A stretch of DNA of 64,000 nucleotides from Francisella frigiditurris (GTDB lineage: Bacteria; Pseudomonadota; Gammaproteobacteria; Francisellales; Francisellaceae): assembly GCF_001880225.1 (NCBI RefSeq), contig NZ_CP009654.1:1677001-1741000 (forward strand). The letters run 5' to 3'. The position numbers were made by a program, and so were the translations under genes. This document shows positions 19,676-28,939 of the stretch, in pieces. Under the pieces are notes generated by a model. That model saw only the letters and a program-made list of their open reading frames with translations. It made no database searches and was not told the DNA's origin. Every line of letters begins with the position of its first letter. Position 1 is the first letter of the stretch.

Positions 19676-20365
19676 CTTTTTTCTAAAGAGGAGAGGAACT
19701 AAAGCTAATATCCCTAAAATGCTTATAGCTAATATAAACTTAGTATCAATAAAATTATCGACATTACCTTTTAACACTGTTTTTTCTAAATGGGTTCCAA
19801 ACCAAACATAAATAAAAGTTACCGGCACAATTCCAATTAAAGTAGTAAAAAGAAAAATAGTATTTTTAATTTTTAAAATTCCTGCCAAAATATTCGGAAC
19901 AAAAAATGGTATTGGTAATAACCTTGATACAAAAAGTATTGTAATAGGATTATTTTCAACTAAAGATTTAAATTTAGAAACAATTCTATACTTAGGCTTA
20001 CTAGAAACTTCTCCCCAGCTATACTTTATGAATAAGAAAGCCAACATAGCTCCTGTAGTTGCAGATATTAAACAGACTGTAAATCCTAACCATAAACCAA
20101 ACAACAGCCCCGCTATCATCTTTAAAATTGGTTTAATAGGTATAGAGAAAAATACTGTTGCAATATAGATACTAGCAAATATAAGAGCGCTAAAAATATA
20201 ATTAGCTTTCACATAAACATCTATATGCTTATAAGTGTTACCTAAGTTTTCTAATGAAAAATACTTTGATCCATTTAAAATAAAAAATAGAATTAAGCCT
20301 GAAAGCAAAAATATAATAATAGAAATTCTTCTTATGAAAGATTGTGAAAGTAATTTTTTATACAC
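19670..20365 (-). CDS. TVP38/TMEM64 (VTT) family inner-membrane protein
   Basis: This 231-residue protein has about five to six membrane segments. The VTT (SNARE-associated) core is visible as KMIAGLLFGLWLGFTVCLISATTGAMLAF followed by a conserved SRLLPIPFFVPNILAGI segment carrying the family's Arg-x-x-Pro-like element. Proteins of the wider DedA/VTT superfamily are implicated in undecaprenyl-phosphate or phospholipid translocation and in membrane homeostasis. Here that role is only inferred. The gene stands alone, convergent with the GNAT gene and followed by rplT. Confidence 0.82.
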   Translation of the reverse strand: MYKKLLSQSFIRRISIIIFLLSGLILFFILNGSKYFSLENLGNTYKHIDVYVKANYIFSALIFASIYIATVFFSIPIKPILKMIAGLLFGLWLGFTVCLISATTGAMLAFLFIKYSWGEVSSKPKYRIVSKFKSLVENNPITILFVSRLLPIPFFVPNILAGILKIKNTIFLFTTLIGIVPVTFIYVWFGTHLEKTVLKGNVDNFIDTKFILAISILGILALVPLLFRKKL

Positions 20366-20412
20366 AATTTAAAGAAATATTTTAGAAAATTAGAATTTAT
20401 TAAAATATGAAA

Positions 20413-20769
20413 TTAAGCTAAAGCTGCTTTTGCTTGAGCAACTACTGCTGCAAATGCATCTTTATTATATACAGCTAATTCAGCTAAAGCTTTTCTGTCT
20501 AGCTCTACACCAGCTTTATTTAGGCCATTAATTAATTGGCTATAGCTAATATCATGTTGTCTAGCTGCTGCATTGATACGAACAATCCAAAGAGCTCTGA
20601 ATGTTCTCTTTTTGTTTTTACGGTCTCTATAAGCATATTGACCTGCTTTTATAACTGCTTGTTTAGCTACTCTATATACTCTTGAACGAGCTCCGTAGTA
20701 GCCTCTAGCTTGTTTTAAAACTTTCTTATGGCGAGCGCGTGCTGTTACACCTCTTTTAACTCTTGACAT
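20413..20769 (-). CDS. rplT: 50S ribosomal protein L20
   Basis: L20 (118 residues) is an early-assembling large-subunit protein that binds 23S rRNA. The very basic N-terminal half ([18 protein letters not shown], then [17 protein letters not shown]) and the globular C-terminal part ([13 protein letters not shown], then [12 protein letters not shown]) match the family throughout. It is the last gene of the thrS-infC-rpmI-rplT operon, 43 bases downstream of rpmI. In several bacteria L20 represses its own operon, but no clear rRNA-like leader was resolved here. Confidence 0.98.
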   Translation of the reverse strand: MSRVKRGVTARARHKKVLKQARGYYGARSRVYRVAKQAVIKAGQYAYRDRKNKKRTFRALWIVRINAAARQHDISYSQLINGLNKAGVELDRKALAELAVYNKDAFAAVVAQAKAALA

Positions 20770-20812
20770 AAACTTTCTCCACTTTAAAAATTGATAATTT
20801 TACAAACCTTAC

Positions 20813-21010
20813 TTACGCATATGGCATTTGTTGAACTAAGCTTGCAGTATCAACCTTAGCTACTTGATTCATACCTCTTAAATGACGTTTTCTTTTAGTT
20901 GTCATCTTTGTATTGATATGAGCACGGTTTGCACAACGGTGTTTGAAACCACCTGTACCAGTTTTTTTAAAGCGTTTAGCCGCACCACTTTTTGTTTTTA
21001 ACTTAGGCAT
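20813..21010 (-). CDS. rpmI: 50S ribosomal protein L35
   Basis: L35 is a 65-residue basic protein of the large ribosomal subunit. The start [20 protein letters not shown] and the segment TKRKRHLRG are diagnostic. It lies between infC and rplT in the standard order, with gaps of 43 bases on each side. Confidence 0.98.
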   Translation of the reverse strand: MPKLKTKSGAAKRFKKTGTGGFKHRCANRAHINTKMTTKRKRHLRGMNQVAKVDTASLVQQMPYA

Positions 21011-21053
21011 ATTAAATACTCCGCATTTAAATTATTTTAAACATTTTTACTAC

Positions 21054-21575
21054 TTATTTTTTCTTTGGTCCAAGAACCATCATCATTTGGCGACCTTCCA
21101 TTTTCGGTTGGTGTTCCACTACACCTAATTCAGCTGCATCGCCTGCCATACGCTGAAGCATTTCCATACCCAGCTCTTTATGTGACATTTCTCTACCTCT
21201 GAATCTTAGCGTAACTTTTACTTTATCGCCTTTTTCTAGGAATTTTAGCAGGTTGCGTAGTTTTACCTGGTAATCCCCGACATCAGTCACAGGTCTTAGT
21301 TTAATTTCTTTGACCTGTGTCTGCTTTTGGTTTTTCTTAGCATGGTTCTTTTTCTTACCTTGTTCAAATAAGAATTTACCATAGTCCATCAAACGGCAAA
21401 CTGGTGGATTTGATCCAGCTACCATTTCAACCAAATCAACTTCAGCCTGTTCAGCTAAAGCTAATGCTTCATTAATGGAAACAATACCTATTTGTTGTCC
21501 ATCAACACCTACTAAGCGCACCTCTTTTGCTTTTATCTGATCATTTATCGGTGCTTTCTTATCTGCTGTTTTAAT
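21054..21575 (-). CDS. infC: Translation initiation factor IF-3 (AUU start)
   Basis: IF-3 binds the 30S subunit and proofreads start codon and initiator tRNA pairing. The start is placed at an ATT codon at 21575, nine bases after a strong GGAGG site. This adds 18 residues ([17 protein letters not shown] after the initiator) that match the N-terminus of other IF-3 proteins and give 173 residues. A later in-frame GTG at 21521 would truncate the protein. The N-domain ([13 protein letters not shown], then [11 protein letters not shown], then [16 protein letters not shown]) and the C-domain ([18 protein letters not shown], then [12 protein letters not shown]) are intact. AUU is the known IF-3 start in enterobacteria, allowing autogenous repression. 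Confidence 0.97.
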   Translation of the reverse strand: MKTADKKAPINDQIKAKEVRLVGVDGQQIGIVSINEALALAEQAEVDLVEMVAGSNPPVCRLMDYGKFLFEQGKKKNHAKKNQKQTQVKEIKLRPVTDVGDYQVKLRNLLKFLEKGDKVKVTLRFRGREMSHKELGMEMLQRMAGDAAELGVVEHQPKMEGRQMMMVLGPKKK

Positions 21576-21589
21576 AACCTATTTCCTCC
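21573..21589 (-). promoter_or_regulatory. infC ribosome-binding site with AUU start codon
   Basis: On the minus strand a perfect GGAGG (21589-21585) is separated by nine bases from an ATT start (21575-21573). The rare AUU codon is discriminated against by IF-3 itself, so in E. coli excess IF-3 reduces translation of its own mRNA. The same logic probably holds here. The site lies in the 21-base thrS-infC gap. Confidence 0.88.
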
Positions 21590-21596
21590 GAAATAA

Positions 21597-23504
21597 TTAA
21601 ATCTTATCGCTTATCTGCTTTTTCATAATGTCACAAAAATCCTCAAGTCTAAATTGACCCAGGTCGGACCCATCATGTTTCCTAGCAGTTACAACCCTTT
21701 GCTCTTGCTCATTTTTACCAACGATAATAAAGTAAGGCACACGCGCAAGAGTATGCTCACGTATTTTAAACCCTATCTTCTCATTTCTCAAGTCCAATTT
21801 AGCTCTTACGCCACTTTTCTTAATAGCGTCTTGAATCTCTTGACAATATTCATCTTGCTGATTACTAATTCCCATAACAACTACCTGCGTAGGACACAAC
21901 CATAAAGGTAAATTTCCAGCATAGTGTTCAATAAGCATACCTATGAACCTTTCCAAAGATCCAACAATAGCTCTATGTAACATTACAGGAACTTTTTTAT
22001 TACTATTTTCATCTATATAAGTTGCACCAAGCCTTTGCGGCATAGAAAAGTCAACCTGAATAGTTCCACACTGCCAACTTCTACCAATCGCATCTTTTAA
22101 ATGAAATTCAATCTTAGGACCATAGAACGCACCCTCCCCAGGAAGTAGGCTAAACTCTATTCCTTTATTTTTTAGAGCATTTTGTAAAGTATTTTCAGCT
22201 TTATCCCATACATCATCTGAACCAATCCTCTGATCTGGCCTTAAAGCTATCTTCACTTCAAAGCTATTAAAACCAAAATCTTTATACACTTCAAAACACT
22301 GCTCTACCATTAAGCCAACTTCTGACTCAACTTGATCTTCAGTACAGAAAATATGACCATCATCTTGAGTAAAGCTTCTAACTCTTAGTAACCCATGTAA
22401 AGATCCAGAAGGTTCATTTCTATGAACTATCCCAAATTCAGCCATCCTGATTGGTAAATCTCTATAACTGTGTAACTTTGTATTATAAACCTGCACACAA
22501 GTTGGGCAATTCATTGGTCTTATTGCAAAGTCTTTATTTTCTGAATGTGTTGCAAACATGTTTTCTGCATATTTAGAGGCATGGCCAGACTTTTCCCATA
22601 AAGTAAAATCTGCGATAAGTGGCGTACGAATTTCCTCACAACCAAATTTACGGTTTGAGCTTCTCATATAGTCTTCTACTTCACGCCAAATTGTGACACC
22701 ATTGTTATGCCAAAATGGAATTCCTGGAGACTCTTCTTGAAAGTGGAATAAATCTAATACTTTACCAATTTTTCTATGATCTCTTTTTTCAGCTTCTTCT
22801 AATAATTTTAGATAATCATCAAGATCTTCTTTACTCGCCCAACAAGTACCATATACTCTAGTTAGCATCTCATTATTAGAGTCACCTCTCCAATATGCTC
22901 CTGCTACTCTCATTAGCTTAAAAGCTTTAAGTATAGAAGTATTTGGAATATGTGGACCTCTACATAAATCTGCAAAAGTATCTTGCTCATAAATTTTTAC
23001 AGTTTCATTATCTGGAATACTATTAACAAGCTCAACCTTGTAAGCTTCATTTCTAGCTTTAAAGAACTCTATAGCTTCTTCTTTTGAAACAACCTTATAG
23101 CTTACTGAATGATTAGCCTTTGCTATAGCTTTCATTTTATTTTCTATAGTGGCTAAGTCAGATTCACTTAATGGATTCTCTAAAGAAAAATCATAATAGA
23201 AACCATTTTCAATAACCGGTCCAATTGCTACTTTAGCATTTGGATGTAAATCTTTAACAGCATGCGCTAATAAGTGTGCACAAGAGTGTCTTAAAATCTC
23301 TAGACCTTCAGGGTCTTTCAAAGTCAATAATCTCAATGATGCATCTGAATTTATAGTATCTTTAGCATCTACAAGCTTATCATTTATATAAGCACCAACT
23401 GTAACTTTTGCTAATCCTGGCGATATTGATTTAGCAATTTGTAATGAATTAACGCCTTTCTCAAATTCTTTTTTAGCACCATCTGGGAATGTAATAGTGA
23501 TCAT
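21597..23504 (-). CDS. thrS: Threonyl-tRNA synthetase
   Basis: ThrRS charges tRNA-Thr and hydrolyses mischarged Ser-tRNA-Thr. The 635-residue protein has the TGS domain (residues 1-61), the editing domain with the HSCAHLLAHAVKDLHP His motif and the later CRGPHIPNT Cys motif, the class II catalytic core with MNCPTCV (zinc Cys) and motif 2 FGIVHRNEPSG, motif 3 near LHRAIVGSLERF, and the anticodon-binding domain (LWLCPTQVVVMGIS). It heads the thrS-infC-rpmI-rplT operon. A good sigma-70-type promoter lies about 40-70 bases upstream. The leader is short, so the operator-type leader of E. coli thrS is not obviously present. Confidence 0.97.
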   Translation of the reverse strand: MITITFPDGAKKEFEKGVNSLQIAKSISPGLAKVTVGAYINDKLVDAKDTINSDASLRLLTLKDPEGLEILRHSCAHLLAHAVKDLHPNAKVAIGPVIENGFYYDFSLENPLSESDLATIENKMKAIAKANHSVSYKVVSKEEAIEFFKARNEAYKVELVNSIPDNETVKIYEQDTFADLCRGPHIPNTSILKAFKLMRVAGAYWRGDSNNEMLTRVYGTCWASKEDLDDYLKLLEEAEKRDHRKIGKVLDLFHFQEESPGIPFWHNNGVTIWREVEDYMRSSNRKFGCEEIRTPLIADFTLWEKSGHASKYAENMFATHSENKDFAIRPMNCPTCVQVYNTKLHSYRDLPIRMAEFGIVHRNEPSGSLHGLLRVRSFTQDDGHIFCTEDQVESEVGLMVEQCFEVYKDFGFNSFEVKIALRPDQRIGSDDVWDKAENTLQNALKNKGIEFSLLPGEGAFYGPKIEFHLKDAIGRSWQCGTIQVDFSMPQRLGATYIDENSNKKVPVMLHRAIVGSLERFIGMLIEHYAGNLPLWLCPTQVVVMGISNQQDEYCQEIQDAIKKSGVRAKLDLRNEKIGFKIREHTLARVPYFIIVGKNEQEQRVVTARKHDGSDLGQFRLEDFCDIMKKQISDKI

Positions 23505-23544
23505 CTTTTTCGTCTAATTTAGTCAATTTATTATGCTTTGACTA

Positions 23545-23573
23545 ATTATATTCTATAGCCTTGATTATGTAAA
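23545..23573 (-). promoter_or_regulatory. Predicted sigma-70 promoter for the thrS operon
   Basis: Read on the minus strand, TTTACA (23573-23568) and a perfect TATAAT (23550-23545) are separated by 17 bases. The expected transcription start is about 30-35 bases before the thrS ATG. It lies in the divergent thrS-trxB spacer. Confidence 0.72.
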
Positions 23574-23591
23574 ACACTTATATCTTTATGC

Positions 23592-23597
23592 TATAAT
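23592..23597 (+). promoter_or_regulatory. Possible -10 element for trxB
   Basis: A perfect TATAAT lies 50 bases upstream of the trxB start, in the spacer shared with thrS. No convincing -35 hexamer is seen at 16-18 bases, so this is a weaker prediction. The AAGAGG ahead of the trxB ATG serves as ribosome-binding site. Confidence 0.45.
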
Positions 23598-23631
23598 CAA
23601 CTTTATATGACTTTTATAAATATTCCATTAA

Positions 23632-24591
<960 letters not shown>

Positions 24592-24613
24592 TCTATAAGA
24601 ACAATTTCACATT

Positions 24614-25219
24614 TTAATTTATTTGTAAATTTTCTACTTGAGCTATTTCTTGCAATGTTACGTCTGGATTATTTCTAGCCATGCTCAGAAAAAGTTCAGG
24701 ATCTTTAAGAATCAAATGTATGAATGTACCTTTAATCAATTTATTATTTTTATGTCCAATGTCCTTTCTAATTTCTAAAAAAACTCTTCCATTAGAAACA
24801 TACTCCTAGCGTCGTTATTCCCTTTCTTTAAATGTCCTATCCAATCAATATATTTCAATAGCACATCTTGACCTCCCCAAAGAATTACCTTCTTCTGCCA
24901 TTGTCGAAGGAAATCAACAAGATTATGATTCTTTTTACTATCATAAAATACTTTAAAGAACTCACACAAAAACTCATCATATATTTGCGTCTTCTTTTCT
25001 CTATAGTGCGCTTCAATATCTTTTTTACGCTCGAAATATTTACCTAATACAACTGTTAAAGTTGCTGCTATCACAGTTGTAGCTGCAGTTAGCAAACTAA
25101 TTGAAACTCTAGGATCTAAAAGCTTAAATTGATTCCAAACAAGAGAAACAACCCAGTACCCCCCATACTATTACTCCAAGTAAAATAAAGCCAAAAATAG
25201 TCGATATAAATTTTTTCAA
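24614..25219 (-). pseudogene. Small membrane-anchored protein gene with two homopolymer frameshifts
   Basis: A single protein can be rebuilt by joining three frames. From a TTG at 25219 (preceded by GGGAG) the frame reads LKKFISTIFGFILLGVIVWG, an N-terminal membrane segment. At a run of six G (25164-25159) removing one base lets it continue as YWVVSLVWNQFKLLDP, then a second hydrophobic stretch, ERKKDIEAHYREKKTQIYDEF, and on to ARSMFLMEEF. At a run of seven T (24783-24777) adding one base continues as LEIRKDIGHKNNKLIKG, ending VENLQIN at a TAA at 24614. The total would be about 200 residues. The longest intact piece is 24775-25095. Both lesions are in homopolymers, so either decay or base-call errors could explain them. 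The function is not recognised. Confidence 0.7.
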
Positions 25220-25331
25220 AACAACTCCCTAACGCCAATAACAATATAATAAATAATAAGCTATATCATAATGATATCAAATAAACTAATCATACTTATG
25301 TTACATAACTTATATCGCACATCAGCGACAA

Positions 25332-25411
25332 GTAGCTTCAAAACAAATGATTAGAAAATAAAACTGTTTGAGCGTAGAGAGTTTTTTATTTTCCATTTGT
25401 TTTAAACTACG
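25332..25411. repeat. Long imperfect inverted repeat (stem-loop) in the trxB-mutL spacer
   Basis: The left arm (25332-25364: GTAGCTTCAAAACAAATG then GAAAATAAAAC) pairs with the right arm (25381-25411: GTTTTTTATTTTC then CATTTGTTTTAAACTAC) with a few mismatches and one bulge, around a short central loop containing GAGCGTAG. The arms are about 30 bases. The 300-base spacer 25220-25520 holds no gene. This element and the next hairpin are the only structure seen in it. It may be a mobile-repeat remnant or a transcription terminator. Confidence 0.65.
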
Positions 25412-25434
25412 ATAGCTAGTGCTAGGCAGTTTTG

Positions 25435-25463
25435 CATACTTTTTCTGCCATGAAAAAAGTATG
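25435..25463. repeat. Perfect 10-base inverted repeat hairpin
   Basis: CATACTTTTT (25435-25444) and AAAAAGTATG (25454-25463) are perfect inverted copies around a nine-base loop. No U-run follows on either strand, so it is not a classical terminator. It lies 24 bases beyond the larger stem-loop and could belong to the same repeat element. Confidence 0.65.
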
Positions 25464-25520
25464 TCGCTAAAGCTTACGTAGTAAGTAGAGAAAACTTATA
25501 AAGCTAAAAAACATTAAAGC

Positions 25521-27296
25521 CTATCTTCCTCTCAAAAAGAAACTATCCAACTGACTAAAAGATAGCTTCACCCAAGTTGGTCTACCATGATTACATTGAC
25601 CAGCATTTTCAACAGTTTCCATTTGTCTTAGCAGATGATTCATCTCTTCTATATTAAGCTTATCATTTGCTCTAACAGCTGCATGGCAAGATACTGTTGC
25701 TAGTATATGGTTTAGATAAAATTCTGTGCTTTTAGTTTTTCCAGATGTCATTAGCTCCGTTGCTGTATTTGAGATGAGATCCTGAATATCTTTATTTTTA
25801 ACAAACATTGGTGTAGACCTAATTAAAATCGCATCATCTGACACAATTGAAATATCAAAACCAAGATCTTCAAATACATTGATATTTTCATCTATTGCAG
25901 CAACTTGGTAGCTTGATAAAACTAAAGTCAGTGGCACTAATAGATTTTGCTTAAACTTATCATCCTTTTCATGCCATGACTTTTTCATCTCTTCATATAG
26001 CACTCTCTCATGTGCAGCATGCATATCAACTAAAACCACACCATCCTCAACTTGAGAGAGTATATAAATACCATGTATCTGACAAATTGCCCGACCTAAA
26101 GGAGTTTTACTTTTCTCAAAATCAACTTTTGTTGAAGTTTTTTGATAATCTCGTCTTTCGAGAAGATTAGAAAATGACTGTTCTTTTACTCTAGAATGTT
26201 CTGGAATATCTAGAGTTAGATTTCCAATATTTAGAGGATTATTATCATTTGAAACTTTTTTCTCAATAACAGTATCTTCCTGCCCCTCTTCCGAAAGAGT
26301 ATTTTGAGAAAGTATTTTATTAATTTTTCCAAATAGAAAATCATAAACAAATTTCTGATTTCTAAATCTAACCTCACTTTTAGCTGGATGCACATTCACA
26401 TCAACATCAGAATAATCAATATTAAAATACAGTAGAAAAGCTGGATATCTATTACCGTACATCACATCTTTATATGCACTTTTTATCGCATGAGAAACTA
26501 GCTTGTCCTTTATGATACGACCATTTATGTAGAAACTTTGCATATCAGGCCTTGCTCTATTGTATCTTGGAGATGCTATCCAACCCCACAAAGTCACACC
26601 TGCTACAGTTTCATTTATAAAAATAGCATTTTCAATAAAGTCTTTATTATATAACTCTAAAACTCTGTCATACTTTGCCTGCATCTGATCCGCAATAGCA
26701 AAGTTATTAATCTCTTTCTTATTATGAATTAGTTTAAATCCAATATTGAAATAGCATAAGATATATTTTTTTATCAGCTCAAGAGTATGTAAATATTCCG
26801 TATTATCTTTTTTCAGAAACTTTCTACGTGCTGGAGTATTATAGAAAAGCTCTGCAACTTCTATTGTTGTGCCATTTATATGAGCAGCTGGGAACACTTC
26901 TAGGTTTTCATTATCTATCTGCCAAGCATGTTCATCATCAACAAACTTCGAGATTATTTTAACCTTAGCAACAGATGCTATACTCGCTAATGCCTCACCT
27001 CTAAAACCCATACTCGCTACAGATTCAAGCTCATCTAGATCATATATCTTACTGGTAGCATGAGCCATAAGAGTCAATGGAAGATCATTTTTAGCTATAC
27101 CAGAGCCATTATCTCTAATTTTAATAAAAGATTTACCACCATCTTCTATCTCTATAAGAATTTCTGTAGCTCCTGAATCTATAGCATTTTCAACCAATTC
27201 CTTAACTACTGAAGATGGCCTTTCGATTACTTCACCAGCAGCTATTTGATTTGCTAAAGTTTCAGAAAGTACTTTAATTTGACGATAATTATTCAT
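25521..27296 (-). CDS. mutL: DNA mismatch repair protein MutL
   Basis: MutL couples MutS mismatch recognition to downstream excision. The N-terminal GHKL ATPase has LANQIAAGEVIERPSSVVKELVENAID, the DNGSGI motif, ATSKI and GFRGEALASI. The segment FYINGRIIKDK and the DVNVHPAKSEVRF motif follow. The C-terminal dimerisation domain lies at about residues 400-591. It lacks the DQHAAHERI(x)4E endonuclease motif of MutH-independent MutL in canonical form, having VDMHAAHERVLYEE instead. The ATG at 27296 is chosen over a TTG one codon upstream. The 591-residue length is normal. Confidence 0.96.
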   Translation of the reverse strand: MNNYRQIKVLSETLANQIAAGEVIERPSSVVKELVENAIDSGATEILIEIEDGGKSFIKIRDNGSGIAKNDLPLTLMAHATSKIYDLDELESVASMGFRGEALASIASVAKVKIISKFVDDEHAWQIDNENLEVFPAAHINGTTIEVAELFYNTPARRKFLKKDNTEYLHTLELIKKYILCYFNIGFKLIHNKKEINNFAIADQMQAKYDRVLELYNKDFIENAIFINETVAGVTLWGWIASPRYNRARPDMQSFYINGRIIKDKLVSHAIKSAYKDVMYGNRYPAFLLYFNIDYSDVDVNVHPAKSEVRFRNQKFVYDFLFGKINKILSQNTLSEEGQEDTVIEKKVSNDNNPLNIGNLTLDIPEHSRVKEQSFSNLLERRDYQKTSTKVDFEKSKTPLGRAICQIHGIYILSQVEDGVVLVDMHAAHERVLYEEMKKSWHEKDDKFKQNLLVPLTLVLSSYQVAAIDENINVFEDLGFDISIVSDDAILIRSTPMFVKNKDIQDLISNTATELMTSGKTKSTEFYLNHILATVSCHAAVRANDKLNIEEMNHLLRQMETVENAGQCNHGRPTWVKLSFSQLDSFFLRGR

Positions 27297-27335
27297 CAAT
27301 GAGTTATTTATTTTTTATAGATTTATAGAACGATT

Positions 27336-27995
27336 TTAGCAAGGATTCTTAACAAAATCTCTACCCGAGCATTCGTCAAACAATTTTTGATCAACTATTT
27401 CTTTATTTTTATTTTGATATGGGTAAACATTTTTCTTAGTTAGACCACACATTTTCTTGATTTTAACTGCTTCTTCTTCAGATAATCTTTCCCAATACTC
27501 AGTTCTACCAAGCCAGCCCATATATGCTCTAACATAAAGTTTATTACCATTCTCTATTGTTTGTGCTTTTAAGTGATAGTATTGACCATCATAAGGATTT
27601 AATACAGCTCCCTGATCATACACAGGTCCTTGGGGACCTGGTGCACACTCTTCAGCTTCTTTAGCATTCCAAGCAAACTCTAGACCCTGATACCTTTCTG
27701 TACCACTTGAGTAATCATACTCATTACCATAAGCACTACCTTTACCACAATTTTCACAATAAATCATAGGAGGCATTACTTTACCCTTTTCTACAACAGA
27801 TAAAGGAACAAACATTTGAGCATTTTCTTTTCCATCAGCATTTTTATATATATGAATAATAGAAAGATTTTTACCAGTCTTTTGGTCTTTTTGCATCCAA
27901 TAACCATCTGCCAAGAACTTATCATCAAATGCAAAAGATGAAGAAAAACCTAGTAGCAAAATTACACACGATATTTTTTTTAACATATTCATCAT
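27336..27995 (-). CDS. Exported DUF2147-type protein (copy 1)
   Basis: This 219-residue protein has a cleavable-type signal peptide (LKKISCVILLLGFSSSFAF, cleavage near residue 22) and a mature domain beginning with DGYWMQKDQKTGKNLSIIHIY. That pattern of a G-x-W start, then I-x-x-Y, then a late R-A-Y-M-G strand with YWERL, is typical of the DUF2147 (periplasmic calycin-like) family. A Cys-x-x-Cys pair (YCENCGKG) and further C-terminal cysteines suggest disulphides. The function is unknown. It lies 64 bases downstream of a paralogue on the same strand and after mutL's upstream region. Confidence 0.72.
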   Translation of the reverse strand: MMNMLKKISCVILLLGFSSSFAFDDKFLADGYWMQKDQKTGKNLSIIHIYKNADGKENAQMFVPLSVVEKGKVMPPMIYCENCGKGSAYGNEYDYSSGTERYQGLEFAWNAKEAEECAPGPQGPVYDQGAVLNPYDGQYYHLKAQTIENGNKLYVRAYMGWLGRTEYWERLSEEEAVKIKKMCGLTKKNVYPYQNKNKEIVDQKLFDECSGRDFVKNPC

Positions 27996-28059
27996 GTTTT
28001 AAAACTACCTTAGATCTAAGTATATAAATAAAAAATATGAAAGAAATAAAAAAATAAGA

Positions 28060-28767
28060 TTAAACAGGCTTTTTAACATCAAAAGGATAGTTTGTACACT
28101 TCTTATATAAGTCGTTATTTTTGATGCTTCCATCTTTTGCTTGATATGGATATACACCATCATCTGTTAAGCCACATTCTTTCTTAACTTTTTCATATGT
28201 AGCTTCATCAATTCTCTTCCAATGAGCATCTTTACCGACAGAGTACCAACCACTTCCTTTATAAGCTCTAGCAAATAAAGTCTCTCCGCCATCTACTGGT
28301 TGAGCTTTGGAGTTGTAAGTTTTACCATCATTAGGATTTAAAACTCCACCTTTATCATACTCGAATCCTTTACCAGCTCCGTCTGTACCTGGTTGTTTCT
28401 GCATATTACCCGCGAAAGTAAGCCCTTGAACTAAATTATCACTTGGACTTGTATAGTCATAACTAAAGCCATTTATAGAACCTTTACCGCAAACATCGCA
28501 ATGAATCATTGGTGCACCTGGTTGGCCAGTTTTATTATTAACTTGCATTAATGGAACAACTATCTTCATTTCTAAAGTACCATTTTTAGCGAAGTATGCT
28601 TGAATAATTCCTTCAGCCATACCTTTTCCAGCATCATTATCTTCATCATACTGAACCCAATATCCAACTGGAGATAATGGATCATCAGATTGAACATCCG
28701 CTGCATAAACAGCTGTTGAAGAAACACCGAATATTGCTAACAATGATAGTAATTTTATTTTTTTCAT
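28060..28767 (-). CDS. Exported DUF2147-type protein (copy 2)
   Basis: This 235-residue paralogue of the neighbouring gene has a signal peptide (MKKIKLLSLLAIFGVSSTAVYA) and a mature part with PVGYWVQYDED, IHCDVCGKGS (Cys-x-x-Cys), VLNPNDGKTYN, RAYKGSGW, HWKRI and KKECGLTDDGVYPYQAKDG. The open frame reaches 28845, but the ATG at 28767 follows an AAAGGGG site and starts the signal peptide, so it is preferred. The shared Cys-x-x-Cys-Gly-Lys-Gly and C-terminal Y-P-Y-Q blocks define the pair. The role is unknown; an envelope location is likely. Confidence 0.74.
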   Translation of the reverse strand: MKKIKLLSLLAIFGVSSTAVYAADVQSDDPLSPVGYWVQYDEDNDAGKGMAEGIIQAYFAKNGTLEMKIVVPLMQVNNKTGQPGAPMIHCDVCGKGSINGFSYDYTSPSDNLVQGLTFAGNMQKQPGTDGAGKGFEYDKGGVLNPNDGKTYNSKAQPVDGGETLFARAYKGSGWYSVGKDAHWKRIDEATYEKVKKECGLTDDGVYPYQAKDGSIKNNDLYKKCTNYPFDVKKPV

Positions 28768-28939
28768 TAATAAATACCCCTTTAGTTTATTATTAAAATA
28801 ATCGTAAACAAAATTCATAGTAGCAAAGCTTATCAAGCAATTCAAATTTCAACTACGGTTTTTAATATAAGTTTTATTTATAAAATATATCATTCAAAGT
28901 GATATACTTTTTTATAAACATCTTTTTAGCAAATACTAA

